Below, piece after piece: positions 11,455-22,809 of a stretch of DNA of 64,000 nt. Origin of the DNA: Anthonomus grandis grandis. Taxonomy: Eukaryota; Arthropoda; Insecta; Coleoptera; Curculionidae. The notes under the pieces are model-generated. The model had not been told where the DNA came from. It saw only the letters and a list, made by a program, of their open reading frames with translations, and did not search any database. The stretch is from positions 19,769,052-19,833,051 of the forward strand of contig NC_065560.1 in assembly GCF_022605725.1 (NCBI RefSeq). The letters are read 5' to 3'. The position numbers and the translations under genes were made by a program. Within the stretch, counting starts at the first letter, position 1. Each line of letters opens with the position of its first letter.

Positions 11455-11682
11455 AGTTACACGCTACCAATCTGCCTATTCAGCTAACCAATTACCTATT
11501 GATTTACTTTTTTGATTACTAAGCAAACCAACACTATAAATATATATATTGCCTTGCCATTAAAAACTAATTACATTACTATTAAGTTACTGTTCAAATT
11601 AAGTTAGATTTTAAGTTGTAATTTCCGCTCTCGAATAAATAATTTTTAAAAAAAGTTATTTTCGTGTTGACTACATATAACT
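11455..11682 (+). repeat. 3' LTR
   Basis: 228 bp, same boundaries as the 5' LTR, one difference seen (T at 11510). It is followed by the second copy of the AGCA target duplication at 11683-11686. Confidence 0.92.
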
Positions 11683-11686
11683 AGCA

Positions 11687-11898
11687 CTATCCCATGCACC
11701 ACGACGACCGTAGAACGGTCTTTTAGTACGCTGCGAAGAATTAAAACGTGGCTTAGAAGCACCATGGGTGAAGAAAGGCTTACAGGTTTATGTCTAATGA
11801 GCATACATCGCAATTATTTAAAAGAAAGCAGTGAGTTTATTGAAAAGATTGTCATAGACAAATTTTCGGCAAATGCAAGAAGATTACTGTTAAATTAA
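11687..11898 (+). pseudogene. hAT transposase, 3' half with dimerisation domain
   Basis: The frame reads TTTVERSFSTLRRIKTWLRS followed by LTGLCLMSIHR and ends at a TAA near 11898. This is the classic hAT C-terminal dimerisation domain. It continues the relic that stops at 3837: removing the LTR element plus one AGCA keeps the frame across the junction. This half has no stop, so the gene was decayed mainly in its 5' part. Confidence 0.85.
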
Positions 11899-12086
11899 TA
11901 TACATACAGATCGTGTTATCGTGAGCTACGTATTACCCAAAATAATGGCAACACCGCTTGGTTGCGGCTTGCAGGCGGCGGAATTTTTCGTTTTTATTTT
12001 TTGAACCGGGAGTCAGCAGACCTCACTTTGCTGTGTTACTGCACGTTGCATTAATAATTTTTGAGCGTTATTTTCGTGTTTTTTCA

Positions 12087-13159
12087 ATGGCTGTTTATAC
12101 CCCTTCCGAAAGAGTTCAACTAATTAAAGGTTTTATGGAGGCAATTCCGCAGTACAATGTAGAGATTTGTTTTCAGTGACATTTGAGACATAGACCGATT
12201 CCTTGTGCAAAAACGGTTTTAAATGTGATCACAAATTTTGAGACATCTTTTTGTCTTCAAGATTGTAAAAATGCCACACAAAACGTCAAGAACCACCTAT
12301 TGAAGTGGTCCAGGGTGTAGAACGGCGGGAAGAAATGGTTTGCAGTACCCTAGAACTTGATTCGACACGGTCTACTAGAAGTGTTGGAGAGGAACTGGGA
12401 ATGAGCAATAAAACTGTTGCTCGTATCTGGAAAAAATATAGGTACAAATGTTTCAAGTATTCAAAAACTCAGGAAATATTTCCTGAAGCTAGTGGCGAAG
12501 AATGGAATTTTGTGAAACCATGATGGAAAAGGCAAATGAAAACGAATATTTTTTAAAAAATATTTTGTTTTCTGATGAACCTTCTTTTCCATTACATGGC
12601 AAACACAATCCTTCCACTGTTCGTTATTGGTCTCAGGAAAACGAGCACAGAAGTTTTCAGTTTCGTACCCAGTATCCTCAGAAATTGAATGTTTGGGCAG
12701 GTATTTTGGGCGACAATGTTATAGGGCCATTTTTTATTGATGGCACTTTAAACGCCCAAAAGTACCTTGAGTTGCTGCAAAACCAAGTTCTTCCTGCCAT
12801 TCAAATCCTACCTGATGTAGACCTGGGATCGGTTTATTTTCAGCAAGGTGGCTGTCCTGCTCATAACGCGGCTAGGGTAAAAGAATTTTTAACAAATACC
12901 TTTCCTAACCGCCTTATTAGTGGGACTGGCGATATTAATTGGCCTCCTAGATCTCCAGATTTGTCTCTAAATGACTTTTATCTGTGGGGTTACCTTAAGC
13001 AGAGCATTTACAAGCATGAATTTTGAGTTGCGAAATAAAATTGTCGAAGGTGCCAATTCCATTTTACCTGAAACTCTTTTGGAGGTGCGAAATAGCTTTA
13101 ACGATAGGTTAAGTTTTTGTTTAGCGAAAGAAGGCGGTTTATTTGAGCCTTTTATTTAA
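12087..13159 (+). pseudogene. mariner-type transposase with lost catalytic Asp
   Basis: The N-terminus starts MAVYTPSERVQLIKGF. A helix-turn-helix part follows near 12370-12440 (TRSVGEELGMSNKTVARIWK). The DDE core then has NILFSDEPSF, an intact VWAGILG block, QQGGCPAHNAARV and RSPDLSLNDFYLWGYLK. Relatives read QQDGCPAH, so the second catalytic Asp is Gly here. Stops and frameshifts separate the pieces. A missing segment of about 22 nt near 13020, seen by comparison with the copy at 20 kb, breaks the C-terminal frame. It ends GGLFEPFI at 13159. Confidence 0.82.
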
Positions 13160-13309
13160 AAAATGATATGTTGTTAAGTTTGTTTATTAGAGTTTTATTT
13201 CTGATTTTTTATTATATTTTTATCAGAGTTGATATTTTATTTTTTGTTAGAATAACGCTTTAATTTTCATTATGCAAAACACAGCATATTAAACATTTTA
13301 AGATTACAA

Positions 13310-13357
13310 TTCTATGCGGGTTTTACACATTGTCATGTCTGTAAAACCCGCATTAGA
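13310..13357. repeat. short perfect inverted repeat (stem-loop)
   Basis: ATGCGGGTTTTAC at 13314-13326 and its exact complement at 13341-13353, with a 14-nt loop. The pairing extends a few more bases outward with one bulge. It lies in the 3' flank of the mariner-like gene and may be subterminal structure of that element. Confidence 0.7.
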
Positions 13358-13402
13358 ATAAATATTTTAAAAGTGCCTGGATTTTCGCGTAATATTTTGG
13401 GA

Positions 13403-13960
13403 CATTTTGTCGCCAAACGACACAGCTCCCACGAAAGTCAGATGTTTACTAATCCCGTCCTCGGGCCGGCCGGGGCGGTGCTCTGCCGCACTCGTACACG
13501 CGCGACGTCAAAATTTCGCCTCTATGCGGTTTCCTATAAGTAACGAAGGAAAAGACGATCTGTATATATTATGATTAATATATATATAATATTTTGTTTT
13601 GTGTCAATCAAACTAATTAATCAAAGTAAATTTTCATGATTTTTTGTTTTGTTTTCACAAAAAAAAATCATATTTAAAATTCCTTGGGAATTTCAGGAGA
13701 TACGGGCATTATATCGATTAAATAACAGCGGGCGCGGACTATAAATAGGTCACTGGCAAACGACATATGCTGCGTTATAGATTTTTGTGTGCTGGATATC
13801 GGTCGGACCCTAGCTTCACACATATGAAAAAATATCTAGAAAAAAAAATACAAGGTGGCAACATGCTTGCAACTTGAAAACATATGAGGTATTGTACATT
13901 GACAAGTTGCTTCTTTTATTTTTTTTTTATTCTGAAAAATTTGTTAATTACTTTCAAAAT
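13403..13960. other. gene-less segment
   Basis: A short GC-rich patch (about 13455-13510, with GGGCCGGCCGGGGCGG) stands in otherwise AT-rich sequence. No coding signal was recognised. Confidence 0.35.
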
Positions 13961-13961
13961 A

Positions 13962-14539
13962 TACAGGGTATGCGGAAAAAGGAGGCCAATCCGCCGGCCA
14001 CATGTAGGGTGGATCAAAATAATGCGACTTTTGTCATGCCATTTTTTAATTGGGCGCTCGGTATTCAATATACAGAACCTCAACATGAGAAATATAAAAT
14101 CGTTTTTTTAAAGTAAGTCGAGTGTTTCATAAGATATTAAATTAGAATTTGGTGTGAGGGGGTTTTTTACTTTTTTTACAAGAAAAGATTGGATAATTAG
14201 AATTTTTTACTAGAACTTTATTATACAGGGGTAGAAAAAAGTTTTGGTATTTTTAACACATGCAATATACCGCAGGTGGTGCCCTCTGCAAGGTATAGCC
14301 AATCCGTGAACGGATTTCAATTTCTCGTTCCAAAAAACCCCCTCACACCAAATTTTAATTTAATATCTTATGAAACACTCGACTTACTTTAAAAAAATGA
14401 TTTTATATTTCTCATTTTAACGCCCTGTATATTGAATACCAAGCGCTTATTAAAAAAATGGCATAACGAAAGTCGCATTATTTTGGTTCACCCTATATGT
14501 GGCCGGCGGATTGGCCTCCTTTTTCCGGACACCCTGTAT
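13962..14539. mobile_element. foldback MITE with ~200-bp arms
   Basis: The left arm (about 13962-14168) and right arm (about 14332-14539) are inverted copies diverged by small changes, with a 160-bp loop. The ends read TACAGGGT and ACCCTGTA, giving CAGGGT...ACCCTG flanked by TA, as in mariner-type MITEs. Both arms contain complementary stretches such as AGTCGAGTGTTTCATAAGA and GGAGGCCAATCCGCCGGCC. No transposase is encoded. Confidence 0.82.
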
Positions 14540-15577
14540 ATTATTAGTCAGCAAATAAACGAAACTTTTAAAGAGTACATTTTTTACCTGTTACAAAATA
14601 CAACACAATAAAAAATATGTAATGGATTAATAAAATTATATATTGAATGAAAAATTGGAAAAGCGATTTGACATCATTGTTTGAGAGATGGTGAATTCAA
14701 ACAACCCCGCCCATGGTTTGCAGCTAGGCTTATTATTAATGCCTAGAGCAGTCAATGTTCTAAGGATAAGCTTCGAAATTTTTCGTGTGATTTTAGAATG
14801 ATTTTAGAATGATTGTTATTAAGATAAACCAGAAAATTAAAAAAAGTCTTGATGGCTTCTCGTTAAATTACAACTATATGAGGCCAACTGTGATGGCTAA
14901 TTTTTTATTACTAACGATATTAAAAGAAATCCGAGGCTGACAATAATACATTTATTAAACCAAAACACAAATCCACGTAAAAATTTAATGAAAATATTAA
15001 ACACTGTCGCTGTTGAAAAAACAATTCTTAAGATTGAATGGTTTGTTTTCACATCATACCAAGTAACAATTATTACGGGCACTAGGAAATTATTCTCTAA
15101 TTTGCTTTTTCCTTATGGTTATCTGAGTTTCTACCTAAATAATAAATATTAAATTTATTTATATGCCTTAAAAACATAGAAAAGGAATGTTTAAAGTAAG
15201 CACGGTTAATTAAATATACCAGAACCGATACAAAAAATTATCATTGATGAAAAATTAAATTATTAAGTATTTTAGGCTGCTATCTCTGTTCCTAACGGTC
15301 CTAGAAAAATATGATAGCCACTTGCAAACAACATCAATATTAATGGACCCTTGACTCGGCTCCGCGGCCCGGATTCCGGCCCAAAACGGAGACGTAAATG
15401 GGTCCTTTAGTACTTACTACGTAGATAAGGGCTTACGAACTAGAAAACTAACAGTATTTTTGTTGGAACCGTACCAGCAGCTTTTAAACAGTAATGCAAA
15501 CTAGGTTAACTGAAACATGTCTTAGATTTGCATCCTAAAACAGGTAAGAGTTTATTTTTTTAAATAATATATTGATA
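14540..15577. other. gene-less segment
   Basis: AT-rich apart from a GC-rich island at about 15355-15395. No coding or RNA gene was recognised. Confidence 0.35.
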
Positions 15578-18370
15578 TAATAATAATAATACGTTTATTT
15601 GACAAAATTTTACAATTCATCATAAATAAGTATATACTTGTAAATAAACGAAAAAATAATAAATGACTAATTATAAAATATATTTGGACATTAAGCATGA
15701 TATCTTTATGGACATGTATCTTCCAATAAAAAGAAATCGAAATTACAAATAAAAAACAATAACGATCGTTTAAATTTGGGATGTAGTTTCACAATTTGGA
15801 AAAAAGTAACAATTAGGTTCATAGAGGTCGAGTTTAGTGTATTTCAATCTAAAGTTCAGTTCAGAGATCTTTTTTTTTATGGTAAACACAAGCACAAGAG
15901 GAAAGTCCTATGTCACTCTTGGAGTGGTGCTTGCGCGAAGATATTTGTGGGCATTTATCTTGAATCGCTGTAGGTTGTATGCGTCGGGAAATATGTGAGG
16001 TGGAAGCCCGTTCCACAAAGAAGATGTTCTCCAGATGAATGAGTCCCGATACAGCGACGTCCTTGGGGTAGGCAGGTGGACTCGATGTTGATGAGCCGCA
16101 ACTGCTAGACGCGTCCTTCTTGCCGGAACAGCCCTGGGTGGAATCAGGCCTGCCAGCTCAGAGGAGCACTTACCGTGATAATAACGGTAGAATAAACAGA
16201 GATCAGCCACCTTTCTCCTGTGCTCCAGACTATCCAGACTCTTTGTCAGTTCTGGTTTGTCGATAAGACGAATAGCTCTCTTCTGTATAGAATCCAGCAG
16301 GTTTAAACTATGCTTGGGTGCAGAGCTCCAGACATGCGAGCAATACTCGAGGGAAGGGCGTATAAAGAAGTATAAAGAAGGGAAGAGCCTTATAAAGAGT
16401 CAGCAGCTGTTCTGGTGTATACAGTTTTTTCGTTTAGAAAAGCACTCCGAGTTTTTAGGAAGCCGCCCTGGCGACCTCGGCAACGTGGTCATGCCAAGAT
16501 ACACTGTTGGTGACCTCGACTCCTAGAAGATGTAAAGATGATTTCATTGGCAATGTTTTCCCTGCCATAACCAGCTCCGGGCTACCAAGGTTAGTCTTCA
16601 TCGTAAATACTGCAGCCTGCGTTTTTTTAGCGTTAAAATTGACCAAATTGTTATCGCCCCACTCCAAAATTGCTCTAATATCGTTGTTGGTTGAAGCTAC
16701 TTGTTGCTGCCTAAGATTCTGAGAACTTGCGGTTGTCGTTGGTTTGGCGGACTTAAATGTGGAAATAAGTGTGCTATCATCCGCAAAGCTGTAGATTGGA
16801 TTGACAGTGGTTCCTAGCAAATGGTTGATATATACCAAGAAAAGGGTCGGGGATAGAATGCATCCTTGAGGGACTCCAGCGTTAATGTTAAATTTGTCGA
16901 AGAGGTATCCATCGACGGCTACTTGGATTGTTCGTTGTTCAAGAAAACTTTTGATCCAATTCAATAATGAGTTTTGTATGCTGATTGAGGAGAGCTTGGT
17001 TAGTAGTCCCTCATGCTACACTCTGTCAAATGCCTTGGAAATGTCAAGAGCGACTGAGCGGGACTCGCCGTGCTTCGCCATGGCCTCCGTCCACAAGTGT
17101 GTGACGTAGGCCAGAAGATCGCCGGTGGATCTAAGCTTTCGGAAGCCGTATTGATGATCGCTGATTAGTCCAGATGATTCCAGATATCTTAACAGTTGTT
17201 GGTTGACTGCTTTCTCCATAATCTTCGATGTTACTGGAACTAGTGCAATCGGGCGGTAATTGGAGGGCATCGTCTTCTTACCCTTTTTGGGTACAGCTTG
17301 CACTCGAGCAGTTTTCCAGCTTGTTGGAAATTGGCCCTGCTTATACGATGCCGTGAACAGTCTACATAAGGCAGAAGTCAATCCGTCTGCACAACTTTTT
17401 AGTATTAGGGCTGGAATTCCATCGGGTCCAGTAGCTTTGTTGGTGTTTACGCTTTTAAGAATTTTATTTATAATTCGTTGGGGAAACGAAATTTCTCCCA
17501 ACGATGAATTCACCCTTGGCAAATAAGGCGGTGTTTTGCCTTGCGAGTGCAGAGTAGAATTGGACGCGAAGAGTTTACCCAGTAAGTTGGCTTTTTCCCT
17601 TGCTGTTACCGTGTTAAAACCATCATCTGCTGTTAGGGGTGGCAAGGCCGACTTAGCAAATCCTTGACTAACGGCTTTCGATACCGACCAGAAAGGTCTT
17701 GTTCCATTTGGGCAGTTTAGCAGTTTGTTTTTGATCCTGTTGTTGTGACTCTCTTTGCATTCATCAATAATTCGCTTGCAGCTATTTCTGGAGGCTAAAA
17801 AGTTCCTCCGATTTTCGATGGAAGGATGTTGACGCCATTTGCGATATGCTGCGTTTTTAGTGTTTACTGCCTTTTTGCAATTCAGGTTGAACCATTGCTT
17901 GTTGTTTGATCCGCATTTAGTAGAAAAAGGGATATAAGCTTCCATTCCTGCCAAGATCGTCTCTGTAATTTGGTTTGCACATTCTGAGATATTATTGGTT
18001 CTAAAGCAGACTTCTTTCCAAGGGAATGAGCGATAAAATTCCCGAAGATGATTCCACTCTGCTGGTTTATAGTGCCATACCTTCCGCGGCATCGGAGGAT
18101 CCTGCGTTTTAACCTCCAACTGGCAAGACACTGTTATCAATTTGTGGTCCGATGTTCCTAGGGGGGCATGTACTGATACTGTGTACGAGTCAAGGTCTGA
18201 AGCCAAGACCAGATCTAGGAGACTCGCCGTCTCGATCGGGGATTCTGGTAGGTTCCTCCACAAGCTGCGTAAGCCCGCATATGGTGGCAAATAGCTCAGC
18301 TTCTCGTCCTTCATCGTCGTTTTTGTTGAGATCTATTAGAATCTTTGATGTGTCGCAGATGCCGCACTAA
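15578..18370 (-). mobile_element. 5'-truncated LINE (CR1/Jockey group), minus strand
   Basis: The 3' end is at low coordinates and carries an (ATT)n tail (15578-15595). Reading leftward from 18370 are the last part of the AP endonuclease (LTQLVEEPTRIPDRDG in one frame, then DLVLASDLDS and GTSDHKLI after a frameshift), the RT with NYRPIALVPVTSKIMEK, the GVPQGCILSPTLFLVYIN block and an intact FADD, and the usual C-terminal domain (SLYRDSFIWRTSSLWNGLP). A TAG at about 17017 replaces the Trp after AFDRV. More stops follow 16455. Not functional. Confidence 0.85.
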
Positions 18371-18887
18371 CTAGTGCGTGCGCCTATGTCGTATTTATTG
18401 TCGCATGATATACATGTTTAAATGGCAAAATTTTATATTATTTATATATGAAATCATTTTAAATATACGTAAAACCCCGTGTTTTATACTATTTTTTATT
18501 TTTCTTTCGAAAATGTCCATTTTTAGAAAGAAAATAATATCACAAGAAAATAATATCAAAAAATAGACCGCGGACTAACATCCAAGCATGTTACAAAATA
18601 TTTTAAACACTTCCAGCACTCACAGACTTGTCACCTCTTTTTAGCCAGTCTATTAAACAAAGATAAAACACCTGCGTTCTGTCGATTCCTACTTTAGGCT
18701 GTGCAAGTGATTGTATATCTCTCTCTATCCCACTGATTTTGAGAATTGCGGGGTCGTACCCAAATAAATTTTTGAGCTATTTTTGTATTATTTTCGACGT
18801 GTTTGTAGACAGTCTTTAAGGATGGGTCTATCGCCTTTAAAATAGTTGTTGGTCGATTTGTTTTGGTATTGTACATAAAGACCTTAA
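18371..18887. other. gene-less AT-rich segment
   Basis: Nothing recognisable. AATAATATCA is repeated within about 18530-18560. Confidence 0.35.
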
Positions 18888-19640
18888 ATGTTTCGACCCC
18901 GGGGAAATAGACCGGAAAATTGGGCAAATGAAGAGGAAAGTGTTTATGGGGGCTTATGGAGACCGTGGGTGCATAAGAAAGACAAAAACATTTGTGATGA
19001 AAACAATAAGAGTGATCTGGACAGTGATTTAGACTTACATAGTTCTGAAAGTTCATTTTCTAGTGTTGAAAAAGCAAAAAGAAGCAAGGGAAGTAGAAGC
19101 TACAGGGGAAATCAAGAAGTTTTAAAATGTAATTGTTTAAGTATAGACGCCAAACAAATTTATCTAAATGTCTATAACAATCTAAGGAATGATCCTTAGT
19201 TCACAAATGATTGTAGTGCTTTGTAAAAAACAGCGTTTTTAACAGGGGTAACCTATAGTACAATATGCCTGTAAAAAAAGGGATTAAAGACAGAAAAAAA
19301 AGGAAAGATGCCGGAGAATCAAAGGGACTTGACACGGATATTGACAAATTGCCAAGGAAAGGTGTGTATTCTAAATGAAAAAAAACAATGAGGTTCTGAC
19401 CATAGAGATGGTTAAGGACACCTTATCGGCAAGGAACAAACATTTCTCAGTCTCAATTTTGCGGAGATACCTGATAAAACTTGGATTTAAGCTTAAGAGC
19501 TGCTGTAATGGAATTATCAGGTGGGTTATAGAATATTTGAAGTAAATTAAATCATTTTAGGAGGATGAAAGATCCATAATTATATTATTTAGCCGAAACA
19601 TGGTATGATACATTTATGATTGATGTATGATTTCTATTCT
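18888..19640 (+). pseudogene. Tc1/IS630-type transposase fragment, catalytic Asp replaced
   Basis: Broken frames give an acidic/Ser-rich N-terminal part, then IYLNVYNNLRNDP, a TAFLTGVTYSTIC helix-turn-helix, then HFSVSILRRYLIKLGFKLK. About 50 nt after an apparent short intron (GTAAATTAAATCATTTTAG) comes YYLAETWYDTFM. In the family this block is YLDETW, the first catalytic Asp, so Asp is Ala here. Nothing downstream of 19640 continues the core. It is a truncated, dead copy. The family assignment rests on the order of these blocks. Confidence 0.62.
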
Positions 19641-20004
19641 CTGGGAAAAAAGTCCATTTTTTGCTTAGTTTTTTACAGCTTACTGCCCCTGTTTGTCCTT
19701 CAGCGACACAATAAAGTATACATAATATACTTTATTGTGTCGTATTGTCGTATGTCGTATTTATACTGTGCATATGCTGATGTGCGAGATGAAGTTGGAA
19801 TCCATAGTGGCAACAGAGAAACTGTTTCCTTCCTTAATGGAAGAAACTGCTAAAGAACAAAGGCAAAAAAACAGAATTTAGAAAATTATATTAACTCTTT
19901 GGGCCAGATTCAAAAGAGTGGTTAAATTTATAAAAGTATTTAGTATCTTCACTGTAGTTTTAGGATCCAGTATACTAAAATGTAGTGTTTTTATAAGGTT
20001 TTTA
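19641..20004. other. gene-less segment with a hairpin
   Basis: ACACAATAAAGTATA and its inverted partner TATACTTTATTGTGT lie back-to-back at about 19707-19741, a strong hairpin. No coding signal. Confidence 0.5.
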
Positions 20005-20212
20005 GTTTATCTGTAGGGTTACCTTAAGTAGACCATTTACAAGCATGAATTCAGTAAGCCAACAAATTTAGGGGAGTTGCGAAGTAAAATTGTCGAAGGT
20101 GCCATTCCATTTTACCTGAAACTCTTTTGGAGGTGCGAAATAGCTTTTACGATAGGTTAAGTTTTTGTTTAGCGATAGAAGGCGGTTTATTTGAGCCTTT
20201 TATTTACAGAAT
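20005..20212 (+). pseudogene. 3' fragment of the 12-kb mariner-type transposase family
   Basis: Nearly the same DNA as 12976-13159, from TTTATCTG(T)GGGTTACC to the GAGCCTTTTATTTA stop region. It keeps a segment of about 22 nt (20051-20073) that is missing from the 12-kb copy. It abuts LINE sequence directly at about 20213. Confidence 0.82.
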
Positions 20213-21890
20213 ATTGAGAAGTGACAATATCGTCGTGGTCTAAAACCCGACTATTTGGAAGGAATAATATTAAGTCTGTCAACATAGTTTTCATGACAGC
20301 AAAATTTTTGAGAAAGTTGGCAAAATGATATTGATCTTAGTTGACTAGGGTTATTAACGTTAACCAGAGGCAAAACGTTGAATATTTTCAATTTTTTGGA
20401 GAGTTCTCAATACAGCTATTGATGATGTGTGTTATATATGGTATTATGAAAGGACAGCAAAGAGAGAGAAGTGTAATATTTAATTTATCTGCACCAAAAG
20501 CTTTAGATTTTATATTAAAAACAATATTAAAATTTTTTTTATTTTTATTTTTAAGAACATTTAGTTTTTTAAACTCAGTCCATTTCTTCTTCAAACTACA
20601 ATTCTGAAGCTTGTGATTAAGATATACTTTTTTTCAGCTCTTATAGCACTTATTGTAAGATTTTTTAGACTTTTGTAGTAATCCCAATGGACAGGATCCT
20701 TAGTGCACTTAAAGTGATTAAGTACTTGATTACGAAGATTTTTATGCAACGTGAAGTTATTTGTTATTCAGGGATTATACGACTTTTTTTTACCATTTTT
20801 TATTCTTAACTTATTAAGCATCATAAATGCTTAATATTGTTTACGTTAAAAAATCTACTTTTAAATCAATGTTGTGAATGAGATAAATGGAATTCCAAGA
20901 TGCACTTTCGATGTCGGCCTGAAACTGAGCATAATTAATACGATCTAGGCATCTAAACAAATATGAAGTATTGGGTGTTTCGGCATTAATTAGATTCAGA
21001 TGGACATAAACAAGTAAATGATCTGAAACATTAAGATCTCGAGTGCCAACATCCTGTACAATGTTAGGATTGCAGCAGATCAAATCGATTAACGTAGAAG
21101 TTAAATGAGATATTCTTGTTTGTTCTGAAATCTGAAATCTGACTGAGACTAAAGGTATCCAAAACATTATTTAAATAAATAACCTGAGAAGCCTCATTAT
21201 CCAGCACATTCATGTTAAAATCACCAAAACACAAAATCTGGTTACAACCGGTGTAAAAATTAATTAAAACATCCTCAAAATAATTTTGAAATTCTTGATA
21301 ATTGGTTCCAGGAGGTCTGTAAATATTTCCGATAAGTACTTTCGTAAGTTACATTTGGATTAAGCCAGCTCTCCGTTATACCAAGTATTTCATAATCATA
21401 TTTAGAAATATGATCTTTAAAATGATTGAAGTTATTTAAAATAGATCTAGCATTAATATGAGCATAACAGTGTGTAGTGCATAACACAAGAAAAATTTTG
21501 TAAAAGAAAAGGGAAAGAAAGAAAAATAGAGAAAAATAAATAAATTATATGAAAGAAAAATCTCTTTTTACGTAAAAAAAAAGAACCCAAACGTAGCAGC
21601 TACCACAAAGTTAATATTAACCCAAAATTTGTACAGATAATTTTTAAAAAATGCGATAAGAAATAAAGTTTACACAAAATAAATTGTTTTAGTTAGGTCT
21701 TCACATACTTGCACACCTGTAGATTTAAAGTTTTTTCTATTTTTTAAAATGGTCAACCGATCATCGTCATTACAAAACCGCACGAATACTGCTGGAGGCT
21801 TACCGGACGGCAAAAATTCTGGCGTTGTAATTCCTTGACCTTTGCTCCTGATTGTCCAATGCATTTGCCATTTTTTGATTATCACATTTT
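20213..21890 (-). pseudogene. LINE fragment: ORF1 end, endonuclease and RT start
   Basis: Reading leftward from 21890, ORF1 sequence (LPSGKPPAVFVRFCNDDDRL, the FP25-like ORF1p region) is followed by the endonuclease N-terminus (HINARSILNNFNHFK, EILGITESWLNPNVT), then LIDLICCNPN and VSDHLLVYV, the linker LRNQVLNHFK, and the RT start (SKAFGADKLNI, LSLCCPFIIPYITHIIN). Frameshifts and stops break it throughout. It ends at the mariner scrap, before the RT active site. It resembles the plus-strand LINE at 31.4-32.2 kb. Confidence 0.78.
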
Positions 21891-22809
21891 AGTTTAGTTA
21901 CCTCCTGCTGAAGATTTTTAGACTACTGGGTATTAATACTAAAAAATAAAATTAAAATACTAAATTATTAATTAGACTAGCACTACCTTTAATTCCTAAG
22001 ATATCTTAAACTCAATTAAATTCAAAAACGGAGAGAAAAAGCTCGGATGCAGTCTAGCGGTAAATGCAAACCATTAATATTTCTTCGGCCTTATACTTGC
22101 CTGCCCTATAAATCCCCGTAAATTCCTTGTGGCCCTGGCCGGTCCCTTCCAGAAGTACGTGATCTGCCTCGACAAAAATCGCGAAGGGCTTACGCAGCTG
22201 GAATATGATGAAATTAACGTCAGGCATCTTTCTGACCGAAGTCGGCCAGAATAGCTTTATAAATAATAAATATAATATTGAAAAAAAAATCCTTTATATT
22301 AGGTGATTTAATACCATATTTGTCTTATTTACATCTTTGTTATGCTTAAATGTTCTTTTTAAGAAAATTACTATTTAAAAAGAATCAAGTTATCTAAAAC
22401 CTGATGGAATTATTAGAAACAAAATCTTAAAAATTACTTTTGCTTTAGGGCCAAATTTGATTTATTATAAAATTAGAGAAGGAAACCCAGAAGTAACATG
22501 CTTTATTATATATTATATTATATGTTACCAGTCTAGAGTTGGATAAAAATCCACCCTGTCATGTAAAATGTACAGCATAAACGATTTATAGTATTCTAGG
22601 CATCTAAACAAATGTGTCGTATGATGTCGTATGATTTCACCTGACTTGTGTAGACCTCTTAACTATTAAATATAAATTATGTAGTTATACCACGGATTTT
22701 TTTTAAATTTTATTAGCACGGAATTTTATTTTCTATTCAAATATGAAACGACTAATCTACTACAGAGTTAATTTAGAATTGATTTTTAAAACAATTATAA
22801 AAAAGCTAA
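21891..22809. other. mostly gene-less; GC-richer open segment at 22100-22260
   Basis: Between about 22100 and 22260 the base composition rises and one plus-strand frame reads PRKFLVALAGPFQKYVICLD and on to YDEINVRHLSD before a TAG. I do not recognise it. It could be a coding remnant or the 5' untranslated region of the minus-strand LINE. The remainder is AT-rich without features. Confidence 0.3.

Larger units (their letters stand above)
3838..11682 (+). mobile_element. env-bearing Ty3/Gypsy (errantivirus-like) LTR element
   Basis: A full-length 7845-bp element. It has two 228-bp LTRs that both start AGTTA and end TAACT, a primer site at the end of the 5' LTR, gag, pro-pol in the -1 frame, env, and a polypurine tract abutting the 3' LTR. 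The 4-bp target duplication AGCA lies at 3834-3837 and 11683-11686. I found one LTR difference (A3893 versus T11510), so insertion is recent, yet pol carries two in-frame TAA codons. It sits inside a hAT transposase gene. Overall plan is that of the 17.6/297/gypsy group of insect endogenous retroviruses. Confidence 0.93.
11934..13400 (+). mobile_element. Tc1/mariner-superfamily element (Tc3/DUF4817 type), decayed
   Basis: The transposase relic below is bracketed by an inverted motif, CCCAAAATAATG-like near 11938 and its complement ending TATTTTGGGACA near 13402. These are probable terminal repeats, though the exact ends and a TA duplication were not settled. A part of the same element family recurs at 20005-20212. 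Confidence 0.55.

Noticed and set aside
12572..12578. Other CTGATGA strings (also near 32559, 37528 and 56424) as hammerhead cores
   Set aside because: None is followed by a paired stem II and GAAA at the right distance; they lie in transposase or LINE coding text or in unstructured flank.
18694..19056. Minus-strand 120-codon frame
   Set aside because: It lies opposite the Tc1-like relic; composition and lack of motifs suggest a shadow.
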